From positions 372,001 to 436,000 of the forward strand of contig CAVVST010000004.1 of assembly GCA_963750995.1 (NCBI GenBank): 64,000 nucleotides of DNA. The letters run 5' to 3'. The notes beneath the pieces were generated by a model that was not told where the DNA came from, searched no databases, and saw only the letters and a list, made by a program, of their open reading frames with translations. Below, in pieces: positions 28,448 to 42,344 of this stretch. Within the stretch, counting starts at the first letter, position 1. Each line of letters begins with the position of its first letter. A program made the translations under genes and the position numbers. This DNA comes from CAVVST01 sp963750995 (lineage in GTDB: Bacteria > Acidobacteriota > Vicinamibacteria > Vicinamibacterales > UBA2999).

Positions 28448-28477
28448 GGTAGCCGGAGGCCTTCAGACGTCCGCACG
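28448..28477. repeat. Half palindromic repeat between nusG-like gene and dusB
   Basis: On the minus strand the gap reads TGAAGGCCTCCGGCTACC directly before the dusB ATG. This is the loop, one arm and the CTAC flank of the repeat family; the other arm has degenerated (GCGGACG). Confidence 0.6.
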
Positions 28478-28972
28478 TCAGTACGGCCGGACGTCGGCGG
28501 CGTCGACCTCGACGCTGACGGCCTGGCCGATCAGGTCGACGCTGAGAACGAGACGCGCGTGCGCACCTTTGCGGATCAGGCGTCCCATGACGCCCTTGAG
28601 CGGACCGTGCACGACCTCGACCATCATCCCCTCGCGAATCATCGGGCAGGGATCATAGGCGAGGTCGCTCTCGACGAGCTGGCGGATCCCGTCGATCTCA
28701 TGCTCGGGAATCGGTGCGGGCTCGCCTTCAAACGAAATGATGTTCACAACGCCCATGCACTTCAGGATGGGCAGGCGGTCGCGCGGATCGAACCGCGCGA
28801 AACAGTAGCCGGGGAACAGCGGCCAGTCGATCTTCTTCTTACGGTCCTTCCAGCGGCTCCACTTCGTGACCGTGGGGAGGAAGGCTTCTATCTGCTTCTG
28901 TTCGAGCTGCTCGCGGACCACCTGCTCGTGGCGGGACCGCGTCCACAGCGCGAACCACGAGCCGTCTTTCAT
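28478..28972 (-). CDS. NusG-family antiterminator, UpxY/RfaH-like
   Basis: A 164-residue NusG paralogue. The N-terminal NGN domain shows WFALWTRSRHEQVVREQLEQ and LFPGYCFARFDPRDR; a C-terminal KOW region follows (MIREGMMVEVVHGPLKGVMG). Specialised NusG proteins of this type (RfaH, UpxY, LoaP) let RNA polymerase read through long polysaccharide or secondary-metabolite operons. The start is placed at ATG 28972 because the open frame upstream merely translates the CCCTTCGAC-type repeats. Its location downstream of wzm-wzt in the same run fits a role in envelope-polysaccharide expression, by inference. Confidence 0.85.
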   Translation of the reverse strand: MKDGSWFALWTRSRHEQVVREQLEQKQIEAFLPTVTKWSRWKDRKKKIDWPLFPGYCFARFDPRDRLPILKCMGVVNIISFEGEPAPIPEHEIDGIRQLVESDLAYDPCPMIREGMMVEVVHGPLKGVMGRLIRKGAHARLVLSVDLIGQAVSVEVDAADVRPY

Positions 28973-28990
28973 TTCTCGACTCGCGCTCGC

Positions 28991-29060
28991 CCCTCGACCT
29001 GGCTCGGGGCGACCCTGAGCCGGTCGAAGGGTCGGCATGACCCTGAGCAACGTCGAAGGG
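28991..29060. repeat. Three CCCTGAGC/GTCGAAGGG repeat units
   Basis: Units at 28991-29010 (inverted), 29013-29031 and 29041-29060. The last abuts the stop codon of the surA-like gene directly. The block fills the 88-base gap between surA-like and nusG-like genes, so it lies within the transcript if they are co-transcribed. Confidence 0.8.
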
Positions 29061-30113
29061 TCATCCGGCGAGCACCTTCTGCCGCGCAGCCAGCGCCACC
29101 TCGTAGGCCTTCTTCAGCTCGTCGTTGCGCCACGTGATCGTCGCCTGCGCGCGAAGCCGCTCGAGGTACTTCATGCGCTCGCCCGTCATCTTCGTCTCGC
29201 CCACCTTGTTGCTGATGTCGCTGCGCGCCTCGTCAAAGGTGCGGATCTTCGTCTCGGTGCGCGATTCAAGCTTCAGGATCTGGTAGCCGCGCGCCGTGCG
29301 CAGCACGCTGGTGACCTCGCCGACCTTCATGGCGTCGAGCATCTTCTGCAGCGGCTCCGCCAGTTCGTCGCGCTTGATGGGACCGATCAATCCGCCGTTT
29401 GCTTTCGATGCCGCGTCCGATGCCTCAGCCGCAAGCTGTGGAAACGGCTCGCCGGCCAGCAGGCGCTTGCGGAGGGCTTCCGCCTCCGCCTTGGCGGCGT
29501 CGTCTTCAGCGACGTTGACCCCCTTCTCGGTCGTGGGGACCTCGATGAAGATTTCCCGCAGCGTAATCTCGGACGGCGTCGTGAATTCCTGCTTGTGCGC
29601 CTCGTAATAGGCCTGCGCCTCGGCCTCGGTGACGCTGATCTTGTCGACCACGTCGCGGCGCTGCGCCTCGGAGGCCAGCATCTGGCGCTCCAGCGACCGC
29701 CGCAGATCGGCCATCGTCATCCCCTCCTGCTTGAGCGCGGCCTGGAACTGCGCGTCGTCTTCGAGGTTGTTCGACTTCTTGATGTTGTCGAGGATGCTGT
29801 TGAACTGCTCGTCGCCGAGCGCGAGCCCCATCTCGCGACCGCGCTGGATCAACAGCAGCTCGTCGACTGCGTCGAGAATCAACTGCGGCGTGACTTCGCT
29901 GATGGCGCGCTTCAGCTCGGGGCTGTCAGGCGTGACATTGCCGAGCTCGGGCCGGTTACGGAGCACGGCAATTTGCCGCGTCTCGAACTCAGTCTTCGTG
30001 AGGATGTCGCCATTCACGTTGACCAGGACCTGTTCGATGATTTGGGCCCCCGTCGGGACCGCGGCGAGCACCGCCAGGAGCGCAACGGCGAGCAGCGTAC
30101 GTCTGTTGATCAT
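29061..30113 (-). CDS. SurA-like periplasmic peptidyl-prolyl isomerase/chaperone
   Basis: A 350-residue protein with a signal peptide (MINRRTLLAVALLAVLAAVPTGAQ). The N-terminal SurA-type chaperone domain begins EQVLVNVNGDILTKTEFETRQ and a PpiC-like parvulin domain follows (TLREIFIEVPTTEKG, FPQLAAEASDAASKANGG, LIGPIKRDELAE, VTSVLRTARGYQILKLESR). It should assist outer-membrane protein folding. ATG 30113 is preferred over a start 21 bases upstream because CAGGGATTGTCC precedes it and the signal peptide starts there. It follows mfd by 25 bases, suggesting one transcript. Confidence 0.88.
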   Translation of the reverse strand: MINRRTLLAVALLAVLAAVPTGAQIIEQVLVNVNGDILTKTEFETRQIAVLRNRPELGNVTPDSPELKRAISEVTPQLILDAVDELLLIQRGREMGLALGDEQFNSILDNIKKSNNLEDDAQFQAALKQEGMTMADLRRSLERQMLASEAQRRDVVDKISVTEAEAQAYYEAHKQEFTTPSEITLREIFIEVPTTEKGVNVAEDDAAKAEAEALRKRLLAGEPFPQLAAEASDAASKANGGLIGPIKRDELAEPLQKMLDAMKVGEVTSVLRTARGYQILKLESRTETKIRTFDEARSDISNKVGETKMTGERMKYLERLRAQATITWRNDELKKAYEVALAARQKVLAG

Positions 30114-30138
30114 GGACAATCCCTGCAAAATCAATATC

Positions 30139-33666
<3,528 letters not shown>

Positions 33667-33739
33667 TCAGCGGTACATACGGACAGCCCACCCGGGCGTC
33701 GCCGCAGGTGGGCGCGGAAACCTCTATTGTCCCACACGG

Positions 33740-34219
33740 TCAGCGCAGCGCGCGGACCCTGTCCAGCAGCGCCGTGGTCGAAAACCCGGGCGCCAGCTCC
33801 ATGCGGACGACGCGGCCGCCGCGCGCCTCGACGACATCGCGGCCGACGATGTCGTTTTCACCCCAGTCGGCGCCCTTGACGAGCACGTCAGGTTGCACTG
33901 CCGTGATGATCGCGTGCGGCGTGTCGTCGTCGAACAGCGTCACGGCGTCGACGGCGTCGAGCGCCAGCAGGAGTTCGGCACGCTCGTCCTGCGGGTTGAT
34001 CGGGCGGCCCGCCCCCTTGTTGGCGCGTACGGATCGATCTGTATTGATCGCGACGATCAAAGCGTCGCCGAGAGCCCGCGCCTCCTGCAGATAGCGAAGG
34101 TGGCCGGGGTGAAGAAGGTCAAAGACGCCATTCGTAAACACCACGATGCCGCCGCGCTGGCGGATGCCGGATGCGAATGCCCCCGCCTCCACGGCTGACA
34201 ACACCGGCCGCTCCATCAT
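33740..34219 (-). CDS. rfaE2: D-glycero-beta-D-manno-heptose 1-phosphate adenylyltransferase
   Basis: A 159-residue nucleotidyltransferase corresponding to the C-terminal half of HldE. It converts heptose 1-phosphate and ATP to ADP-heptose for LPS inner core. VVFTNGVFDLLHPGHLRYL carries the HxGH signature, and INTDRSVRANKG plus ERAELLLALDAVD follow as in the family. The kinase half is absent, so a separate RfaE1/HldA is expected elsewhere. The ATG overlaps the wzt stop (ATGA). Confidence 0.93.
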   Translation of the reverse strand: MMERPVLSAVEAGAFASGIRQRGGIVVFTNGVFDLLHPGHLRYLQEARALGDALIVAINTDRSVRANKGAGRPINPQDERAELLLALDAVDAVTLFDDDTPHAIITAVQPDVLVKGADWGENDIVGRDVVEARGGRVVRMELAPGFSTTALLDRVRALR

Positions 34220-35496
34220 CGATCCAGGCCGGTGATCCGAATGTCACCGTCGAACGTCCACCGATGCGGTGGGCGGAAAATGCCGGTTTCCTTGAGCGGC
34301 GACACGACCCGCAGCGTGTGCAGCAGTCGATGGTAGTCGTAGGGTGCGCCGTCCTGCCGATGGGCGGCGACGTCGACCATATAGGTGCCTTCGACGAGAT
34401 CGAGCCGATCGACGGAGAAACTCACCTGGCCTTCCCCGCTCATCGCGCCCGACGTGGCGCCCTCGATGGCGGTGTTGGTGCCGTAGCAGCACACGCCGTC
34501 GGCGTTGAAGATACCGACGCCGAAGACCAGGTCGCTGACCGGCCGTCGAGCCCGGACCTGCAGCCGGATCTCCATCGGATCGCCCGACTGAAACACGTGG
34601 GCGGGCTGCCCGTTCCGTCCTCGGAACTCGACCGCGGAGATCTCCACTTCGCGCGAGCCCCAGCGCCCTTCGATAGCCCGAGTCATGTCAGCGGGTAGAT
34701 CCCGTATGTCGGAAGCCGCCGGTTTGCCAGTTTCGACCGCCTGACTTTCCACGCCAGCCACATCGAGGAGGTAGGCGTCCACGACGCGCTTCGGGTCGCC
34801 CTGCAGCCGCGCGAGGCCGCCGTCGAGCCAGAGGGCCTCGTCGCAGAACCTCGTCACGAGATCCAGCGAGTGCGTGACCAGCAGCACCGTCCTGCCGCGA
34901 CGTCTGAATTCAGAAAACTTGTCGAGACACTTGTGCGTAAAGGCTTCGTCGCCCACGGCCAGCACTTCGTCGACGAGCAGGACATCGGGATCGACATGAA
35001 TGGCCACTGCGAACCCGAGCCGCATGTACATGCCCGAGGAGTAGGTCTTGACCGGCGCGTCGATGAAGTCCTGGAGCTCGGCAAACGCCACGATGTCGTC
35101 GAACCGTGCGGCCACCTCGCGTTTCGTCAACCCGAGCATCATCCCGTTGATGTAGACATTCTCGCGGCCTGAAATCTCGGGGTGAAAGCCCGCCCCGAGC
35201 TCGATCAACGCCGACACCCGCCCTTTGACGGCGACGGTGCCCTCCGTCGGCCGTCCGATGCCGGCGATCAGCTTCAGCATCGTGCTCTTCCCGGAGCCAT
35301 TGCGGCCGATGATGCCGAAAGTCTTTCCGGCGGGCACGTTGAACGAGATGCCTTTCAGCGCGTCGAAGGTTTCGTCAGGCCGGAGATCGCGCAACACCCG
35401 GCCGGAGAGCAGCGCGCTCTTCAACGTGGCAAACTGCCGCCGCCGGCTGTATCGTTGGTAGGTTTTCCGGACGCCGCGGACCTCAATTGCGTTCAT
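34216..35496 (-). CDS. wzt: Polysaccharide/O-antigen ABC exporter ATPase, Wzt type
   Basis: A 426-residue protein. The ATPase domain has Walker A GRNGSGKST, signature YSSGMYMRLGFA, Walker B VLLVDEVLAVGDEAF, and THSLDLV. A C-terminal beta-sandwich domain (about 255-426, VEISAVEFRGRNG, SGDPMEIRLQVRARR, VGIFNADGVCCYG) resembles the Wzt carbohydrate-binding domain that recognises the chain terminus before export. ATG 35496 is preferred to the TTG two codons earlier. Its leader contains a perfect repeat hairpin ending 8 bases before the ATG, whose 5' arm holds GGAGG, the only Shine-Dalgarno-like sequence. Confidence 0.93.
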   Translation of the reverse strand: MNAIEVRGVRKTYQRYSRRRQFATLKSALLSGRVLRDLRPDETFDALKGISFNVPAGKTFGIIGRNGSGKSTMLKLIAGIGRPTEGTVAVKGRVSALIELGAGFHPEISGRENVYINGMMLGLTKREVAARFDDIVAFAELQDFIDAPVKTYSSGMYMRLGFAVAIHVDPDVLLVDEVLAVGDEAFTHKCLDKFSEFRRRGRTVLLVTHSLDLVTRFCDEALWLDGGLARLQGDPKRVVDAYLLDVAGVESQAVETGKPAASDIRDLPADMTRAIEGRWGSREVEISAVEFRGRNGQPAHVFQSGDPMEIRLQVRARRPVSDLVFGVGIFNADGVCCYGTNTAIEGATSGAMSGEGQVSFSVDRLDLVEGTYMVDVAAHRQDGAPYDYHRLLHTLRVVSPLKETGIFRPPHRWTFDGDIRITGLDR

Positions 35497-35504
35497 ACAC
35501 AAAT

Positions 35505-35582
35505 ACGGAGGCCTGAAGGCCTCCGTCTACCATGCACCGGTAGCTACCATGCACCGGTAGCCGGAAACCTTCAGGTTTCCGG
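35505..35582. repeat. Paired palindromic repeat element (copy C)
   Basis: Unit 1 (35505-35526) has 9-base arms ACGGAGGCC/GGCCTCCGT around TGAA; unit 2 (35561-35582) has CCGGAAACC/GGTTTCCGG around TTCA. The spacer is two tandem copies of CTACCATGCACCGGTAG, each a small hairpin itself. Unit 2 abuts the wzm stop; unit 1 lies in the wzt leader. Confidence 0.9.
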
Positions 35583-36404
35583 TCATACCTCCTCGGCAAG
35601 GGTATCCCTCAGGCGGTCGAAGACGAAGTATCCGCAGGCACACACCAGCAGCGAACCGGCGCCGACCGCGAGCAGCCGCGGCCACTGCTCGAACCGGCCG
35701 CCCCGGAACAGCACTTCCTGGTACGAGACCACCAGGTGCGTAAATGGATTCAAGTTCAGAAACCAGCGAATCGACTCGGGCACCTGCGACAACGCGTAGA
35801 TGATCGGCGTGGCGAAAAACCAGAGTGTCAGCAGGTTCGAGAGAAGATCGCGAACGTCGCGGAAGTGCACGGTCAGCGCCGAGACGAGCAGCGCCAGGCC
35901 GATCGTCAGCACCAGTTGAATCAAGACGATCAGCGGAAACCACGCCAGATCGGTTGCCACCAGCGGCACGCGGTAATACACGAGGAAGGCGGCGAGGATC
36001 GGCAGGCCCAGGCAGAAATGAATCAGACCCGCGAGCACCGTCACGATCGGCAGCACCTCCGCCGGGAACAGCACCTTCCGAATCAGGTTGCCGCCCGCGA
36101 TCAACACATTCGAGGCTTCGAGGAGCGACGAGGAGAACCATGTCCAGGGCAGGATGCCGCAGAACATGAACAGCGCGAACGGTTGCAGGTCGGGCGGATG
36201 CGCCGCCGGCAGCACCACGGTGAAGACGAACGTATAAACGAGCAGCAGGAGAAGCGGGTTGATGAAGGACCAGAAGAAGCCGAGCACGGATCCCCGGTAC
36301 CGCGCCTTCAGCTCGCGGGCAACCAGGCTTTGGATGAGCGCGCGATAACGAAAGAGTTGTTGAAGATGGGCGAGCAACCGGAGGCCTTCAGGCCTCCGGA
36401 TCAT
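35583..36404 (-). CDS. wzm: Polysaccharide/O-antigen ABC exporter permease, Wzm type
   Basis: A 273-residue ABC-2 permease with about six membrane spans. LVARELKARYRGSVLGFFWSF near residue 30 is the classic Wzm/TagG N-terminal amphipathic motif, and LNPFTHLVVSYQEVLFRG lies before the last span. With Wzt it would flip lipid-linked polysaccharide across the inner membrane. ATG 36404 overlaps the atpC stop (ATGA). Codons 2-9 (IRRPEGLR) are encoded by a palindromic repeat; a TTG at 36377 just past the repeat is an alternative start. The gene is bracketed by repeats at both ends. Confidence 0.92.
   Translation of the reverse strand: MIRRPEGLRLLAHLQQLFRYRALIQSLVARELKARYRGSVLGFFWSFINPLLLLLVYTFVFTVVLPAAHPPDLQPFALFMFCGILPWTWFSSSLLEASNVLIAGGNLIRKVLFPAEVLPIVTVLAGLIHFCLGLPILAAFLVYYRVPLVATDLAWFPLIVLIQLVLTIGLALLVSALTVHFRDVRDLLSNLLTLWFFATPIIYALSQVPESIRWFLNLNPFTHLVVSYQEVLFRGGRFEQWPRLLAVGAGSLLVCACGYFVFDRLRDTLAEEV
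36378..36399. repeat. Single perfect palindromic repeat unit (copy D)
   Basis: Nine-base arms CCGGAGGCC/GGCCTCCGG enclose TTCA. It starts one base after the atpC stop codon (minus strand) and lies within the first codons of wzm. Confidence 0.9.
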
Positions 36405-36820
36405 ACCCGCGTTCGTGCGTGCGCCGCGACCTGGAGACGGACCAGCGACTTGAGGAGCGCGTGGCGGGCGCGTTCGATGTCGACGTCGATCGGTTTCGCC
36501 AGCCGCTCCTCGGCGCGCCGCTTCGCGGCTTCCGCGCGCGCGATATCGATATCCTCGGCCCGCTCGCCGATGTCAGCCAGCACCGTCACGCGATCCGGCA
36601 AGACTTCGACGAAGCCGCCGGCCACCGCCAGGTAGCGCTTCTCCTGGCCGACGCGGTACCACAACTCGCCGACCTTCAGCATTGACAGCAGCGGCGTATG
36701 GCCCGGCAGGACGCCGAAGTAGCCTTCCGAGCCCGGCAGCTCGACCTCGTCTACCTCCTCCCGGACCAAAGAACGGTCCGGAGTGACGATTTCGAGCGTC
36801 AGTTTCGTCGGAATAGCCAT
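36401..36820 (-). CDS. atpC: ATP synthase epsilon subunit
   Basis: A 139-residue F1 epsilon subunit. LTLEIVTPDRSLVREEVDEVELPGSEGYFGVLPGHTPLLS is the N-terminal beta-sandwich (quoted here only as the TPDR and GSEGYFGVLPGH motifs), and the C-terminal helical hairpin follows (EDIDIARAEAAKRRAEERL). It couples the rotor stalk and can inhibit ATP hydrolysis. It begins 7 bases after atpD and overlaps wzm at its stop. Confidence 0.93.
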   Translation of the reverse strand: MAIPTKLTLEIVTPDRSLVREEVDEVELPGSEGYFGVLPGHTPLLSMLKVGELWYRVGQEKRYLAVAGGFVEVLPDRVTVLADIGERAEDIDIARAEAAKRRAEERLAKPIDVDIERARHALLKSLVRLQVAAHARTRV

Positions 36821-36827
36821 GTCGTGG

Positions 36828-38285
<1,458 letters not shown>

Positions 38286-38324
38286 AACCTTCGTTCCGCC
38301 GGGTGATTTCCGCCGGGTCTGTCT

Positions 38325-38386
38325 TCGCCGGGTCTGAGGTCCCGACGCTACGTAGCTTTCGTCGAGGCGGGGCTCAAGACCCGCCT
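38325..38386. repeat. Degenerate palindromic repeat pair (copy E)
   Basis: Unit 2 (38365-38386) has arms AGGCGGG/CCCGCCT and overlaps the atpG stop codon; a weaker unit (GGGTCTGAGGTCCC) and a CTACGTAG core precede it. It separates atpG from atpD within the operon. Confidence 0.65.
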
Positions 38387-39248
38387 ATGTCGCGGATGCG
38401 CCGGACACCACCTCGATGATTTCGCGGGTGATCGCCGCCTGGCGCACCTTGTTCATGTAGAGCGTGAGATTCTCGAGCATCTCGGCCGAGTTGCGCGTCG
38501 CCGCGTCCATCGCCGTCATCTGCGCGGCAAAGAACGCCGCGTTCGATTCAAGGAGCGCCCGGTAGACCTGCGCCTGCACGTAGCGCGGCAGCAGGTCCCG
38601 GAAAATCTCCTCCGGTCCTGGTTCGTACAGGTAGTCGATGGTCGGTCCTGCCTGCGCATCGGGCTCGAGGCGCGGAATCGGCAGCAGTTGCTCGACGACC
38701 AGCCGCTGCGACATCACCGACTTGAACTCGTTGTAGACGATGTGGACGCTCGCCGCCCGGCCGGCGACAAAGTCCTCGATCGCGATGTTGGCGATCTCTG
38801 CCGCGTGGCTGAACGCCAGCCGCTGGAAGATCCCGATCTGCTCGGTGCGCACGTCAAAGCCGCGGCGCCTGAAAAAATCCCGCCCCTTGCGGCCGATCAA
38901 CCCGAGGGTGATCTCACGGTCCCGGGTCTCGTTCAGGATGAACTGGCCGGCGGCCTTGATGACGTTCGAGTTGAAGCTGCCGCACAGCCCGCGGTCGGCG
39001 GTGACGACGATCAGCATCGGGCGCCCGCCGGTGCCGCCGGCGCGGAGCAGCGGATGCGACTCGGGATCGACGCGGGCCGCGAGGCTGTTGAGCACCGACT
39101 GCATGCGCTGGGCGAACGGGCGCGCCGCCACCACGCGCTCCTGCGCCCGCTTCAGGCGCGAGGCGGCGATCATCTTCATCGCCTTGGTGATCTGCTGCGT
39201 GGACTTGACCGCGCGGATGCGGCGACGCAGGTCGATAAGTGACGGCAT
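38385..39248 (-). CDS. atpG: ATP synthase gamma subunit
   Basis: A 287-residue central-stalk subunit. MPSLIDLRRRIRAVKSTQQI and TKAMKMIAASRLKRAQ form the N-terminal helix, ADRGLCGSFNSNVI the conserved Rossmann segment, and AMDAATRNSAEMLENLTLYMNK and QAAITREIIEVVSGA the C-terminal helix, all typical. It starts directly after the atpA stop. Its stop codon merges into repeat copy E. Confidence 0.96.
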   Translation of the reverse strand: MPSLIDLRRRIRAVKSTQQITKAMKMIAASRLKRAQERVVAARPFAQRMQSVLNSLAARVDPESHPLLRAGGTGGRPMLIVVTADRGLCGSFNSNVIKAAGQFILNETRDREITLGLIGRKGRDFFRRRGFDVRTEQIGIFQRLAFSHAAEIANIAIEDFVAGRAASVHIVYNEFKSVMSQRLVVEQLLPIPRLEPDAQAGPTIDYLYEPGPEEIFRDLLPRYVQAQVYRALLESNAAFFAAQMTAMDAATRNSAEMLENLTLYMNKVRQAAITREIIEVVSGASAT

Positions 39249-40778
<1,530 letters not shown>

Positions 40779-40783
40779 CGGTG

Positions 40784-41323
40784 TTATCCCTCGAGTCGCT
40801 CTCTCATCTTCGACAACTGGGTCGCGATGCTGCCGTCGTAGACGATGCTGCCCACGCGCGCGACGGCGCCGCCGATGAGCGAAGGATCCACGCTGGCCGT
40901 CATGGTGACGCGCCGGCCGGTTGCGGCAGCAATCCGTTTCTCGAACTGCGCGACGCGCTCGGCGGACAGCGGCACGGCGGTGGTGACCTCGGCGTTGATC
41001 ACCTGCTGATGCTCCATCAGGCGCTCGTGATACACCTCGGCAAGTTCCGGCACGAGCGTGAGCCGGTCGCGATCCGCAAGCATCAGCAGCAGCTTGCCGA
41101 GCGCGGCCGTCGGGCTGGTGCGAGCCACGATCGTCTCGACGACCTTGCGCTTGGCCGCGACCGGGACCGCCGGATTGGCCAGCGCCTTCTGCAGCTCCGA
41201 GTTGCCGGCGAACAGGCCCGCGAACGTGGCGAGCTCCTGATCCACCTGCTCGGGGTTGCCTTCCTTGATGACGACGTCGAGGAGGGCTCGCGCGTATCGG
41301 CCCGCTGACGCACGAGTGCTCAT
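40784..41323 (-). CDS. atpH: ATP synthase delta subunit
   Basis: A 179-residue OSCP/delta subunit: an N-terminal helical domain (GRYARALLDVVIKEGNPEQV), then VTTAVPLSAERVAQFEKRIA and VDPSLIGGAVARVGSIVYDGSIATQLSKM-type C-terminal segment (quoted as the DPSLIGG and DGSIATQL motifs). It links F1 to the peripheral stalk. It is first in the visible atp cluster; atpB, atpE and atpF do not precede it, so F0 genes must lie elsewhere. The 96-base gap to parB probably holds the operon promoter, but I see no strong consensus. Confidence 0.93.
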   Translation of the reverse strand: MSTRASAGRYARALLDVVIKEGNPEQVDQELATFAGLFAGNSELQKALANPAVPVAAKRKVVETIVARTSPTAALGKLLLMLADRDRLTLVPELAEVYHERLMEHQQVINAEVTTAVPLSAERVAQFEKRIAAATGRRVTMTASVDPSLIGGAVARVGSIVYDGSIATQLSKMRERLEG

Positions 41324-41419
41324 GAACTCACCTGCCGCAGATCACGTCTGTGTGCTTGTACCTGGATGGCACAAACAATCTTTTATAACACAGAAGGCCT
41401 CTGGCTCAGGCCTCGGGAA

Positions 41420-42328
41420 TCAGTCGGACGCAGGCCTCAGTTCTGGTTCAGGTGGCCCCGCCCTCGTGTCGGTCAGGTATTCGTAGATGCGATGCAGTTC
41501 GGCTTCAGATCCGAACTGGATCTCGATCGTCCCGCCTGTCGCGCGCCTGAGAATTCGAACTTTCGTCCCGAGGGCGAAGCGCAGTCGATCCTCGGCGGCG
41601 CGAGTATGCACGTCGGGAGCGGCCGGTGCCGGCACGGCGCGCGCCGCGGGTGCAGGAGCGGCGAGCCTGCGGACCAGAGACTCGGTGTCGCGAACCGACA
41701 GCGATCGCGAAATGACTTCCCGGGCGGCCTGTCGCTGCGCCGCCGCATCCGGCAGTGCAAGAAGCGCCCGCGCGTGGCCCATCGACAGCGTGCCGGAGGC
41801 GAGGTCGCCGCGCACTTCCTGTGGCAGCCGCAGCAGGCGCACGTAGTTGGCCACCGACGTGCGGTCCTTCCCGACCGCGGCCGCGATCTGATCCTGCGTC
41901 AGGCCGAACTCCTCGGCGAGGCGCTGATAGGCAAGCGCTTCGTCCACTGGATTCAGGTTTTCGCGCTGCAGGTTCTCGACCAGCGCCAGCTCCAGCAACT
42001 GGCGTTCGGAGCCTTCCGGCATCTCGCGAACGATGGCCGGCACTTTCAGAAGACCGGCGCGTTGCGCGGCCCGCCAGCGCCGCTCGCCGGCGATGATGCG
42101 GTACGCGGCGCCGGTGCGCCGGACGAGAATTGGCTGGATGATGCCGTTCGTCCTGATCGACTGCGCCAGCTCCTCCAGCTTCGCGTCCTCGATGATTAGA
42201 CGCGGCTGTTGATCGCTCGGAGCGAGCAGGTCGATGTCGACTTCGAGCACTCCCTGACGAGGCGGCTCCGTCGCCTCGGGAATCAACGCGCTGAGGCCTT
42301 TGCCAAGTGCTGGACGGCGTTCGATCAT
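41420..42328 (-). CDS. parB: Chromosome-partitioning protein ParB
   Basis: A 302-residue parS-binding CTPase. GKGLSALIP near the N-terminus, the ParB/Srx domain with SIRTNGIIQPILVRR, IIAGERRWRAAQRAG (arginine-rich CTP/clamp motif) and ALVENLQRENLNPVDEA, then the HTH (LTQDQIAAAVGKDRTSVANYVRLLRLP-type, quoted as its GKDRTSVANYVRLLRLP end) are present. A Pro/Ala-rich linker (about 225-245) leads to the C-terminal dimerisation domain. ATG 42328 gives the standard N-terminus. It follows parA by 16 bases. Confidence 0.96.
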   Translation of the reverse strand: MIERRPALGKGLSALIPEATEPPRQGVLEVDIDLLAPSDQQPRLIIEDAKLEELAQSIRTNGIIQPILVRRTGAAYRIIAGERRWRAAQRAGLLKVPAIVREMPEGSERQLLELALVENLQRENLNPVDEALAYQRLAEEFGLTQDQIAAAVGKDRTSVANYVRLLRLPQEVRGDLASGTLSMGHARALLALPDAAAQRQAAREVISRSLSVRDTESLVRRLAAPAPAARAVPAPAAPDVHTRAAEDRLRFALGTKVRILRRATGGTIEIQFGSEAELHRIYEYLTDTRAGPPEPELRPASD

Positions 42329-42344
42329 GATGGCTCCGTTGCGG

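Noticed and set aside
28972..29050. N-terminal extension of the nusG-like protein
   Set aside because: The extra 26 residues (MPTLRPAQGRPEP and so on) are only a translation of the CCCTTCGAC repeats; ATG 28972 gives the NGN-domain start.
27587..29137. Long plus-strand open frame across dusB and the nusG-like gene
   Set aside because: Translation lacks any domain; both opposite-strand genes are clearly conserved families.
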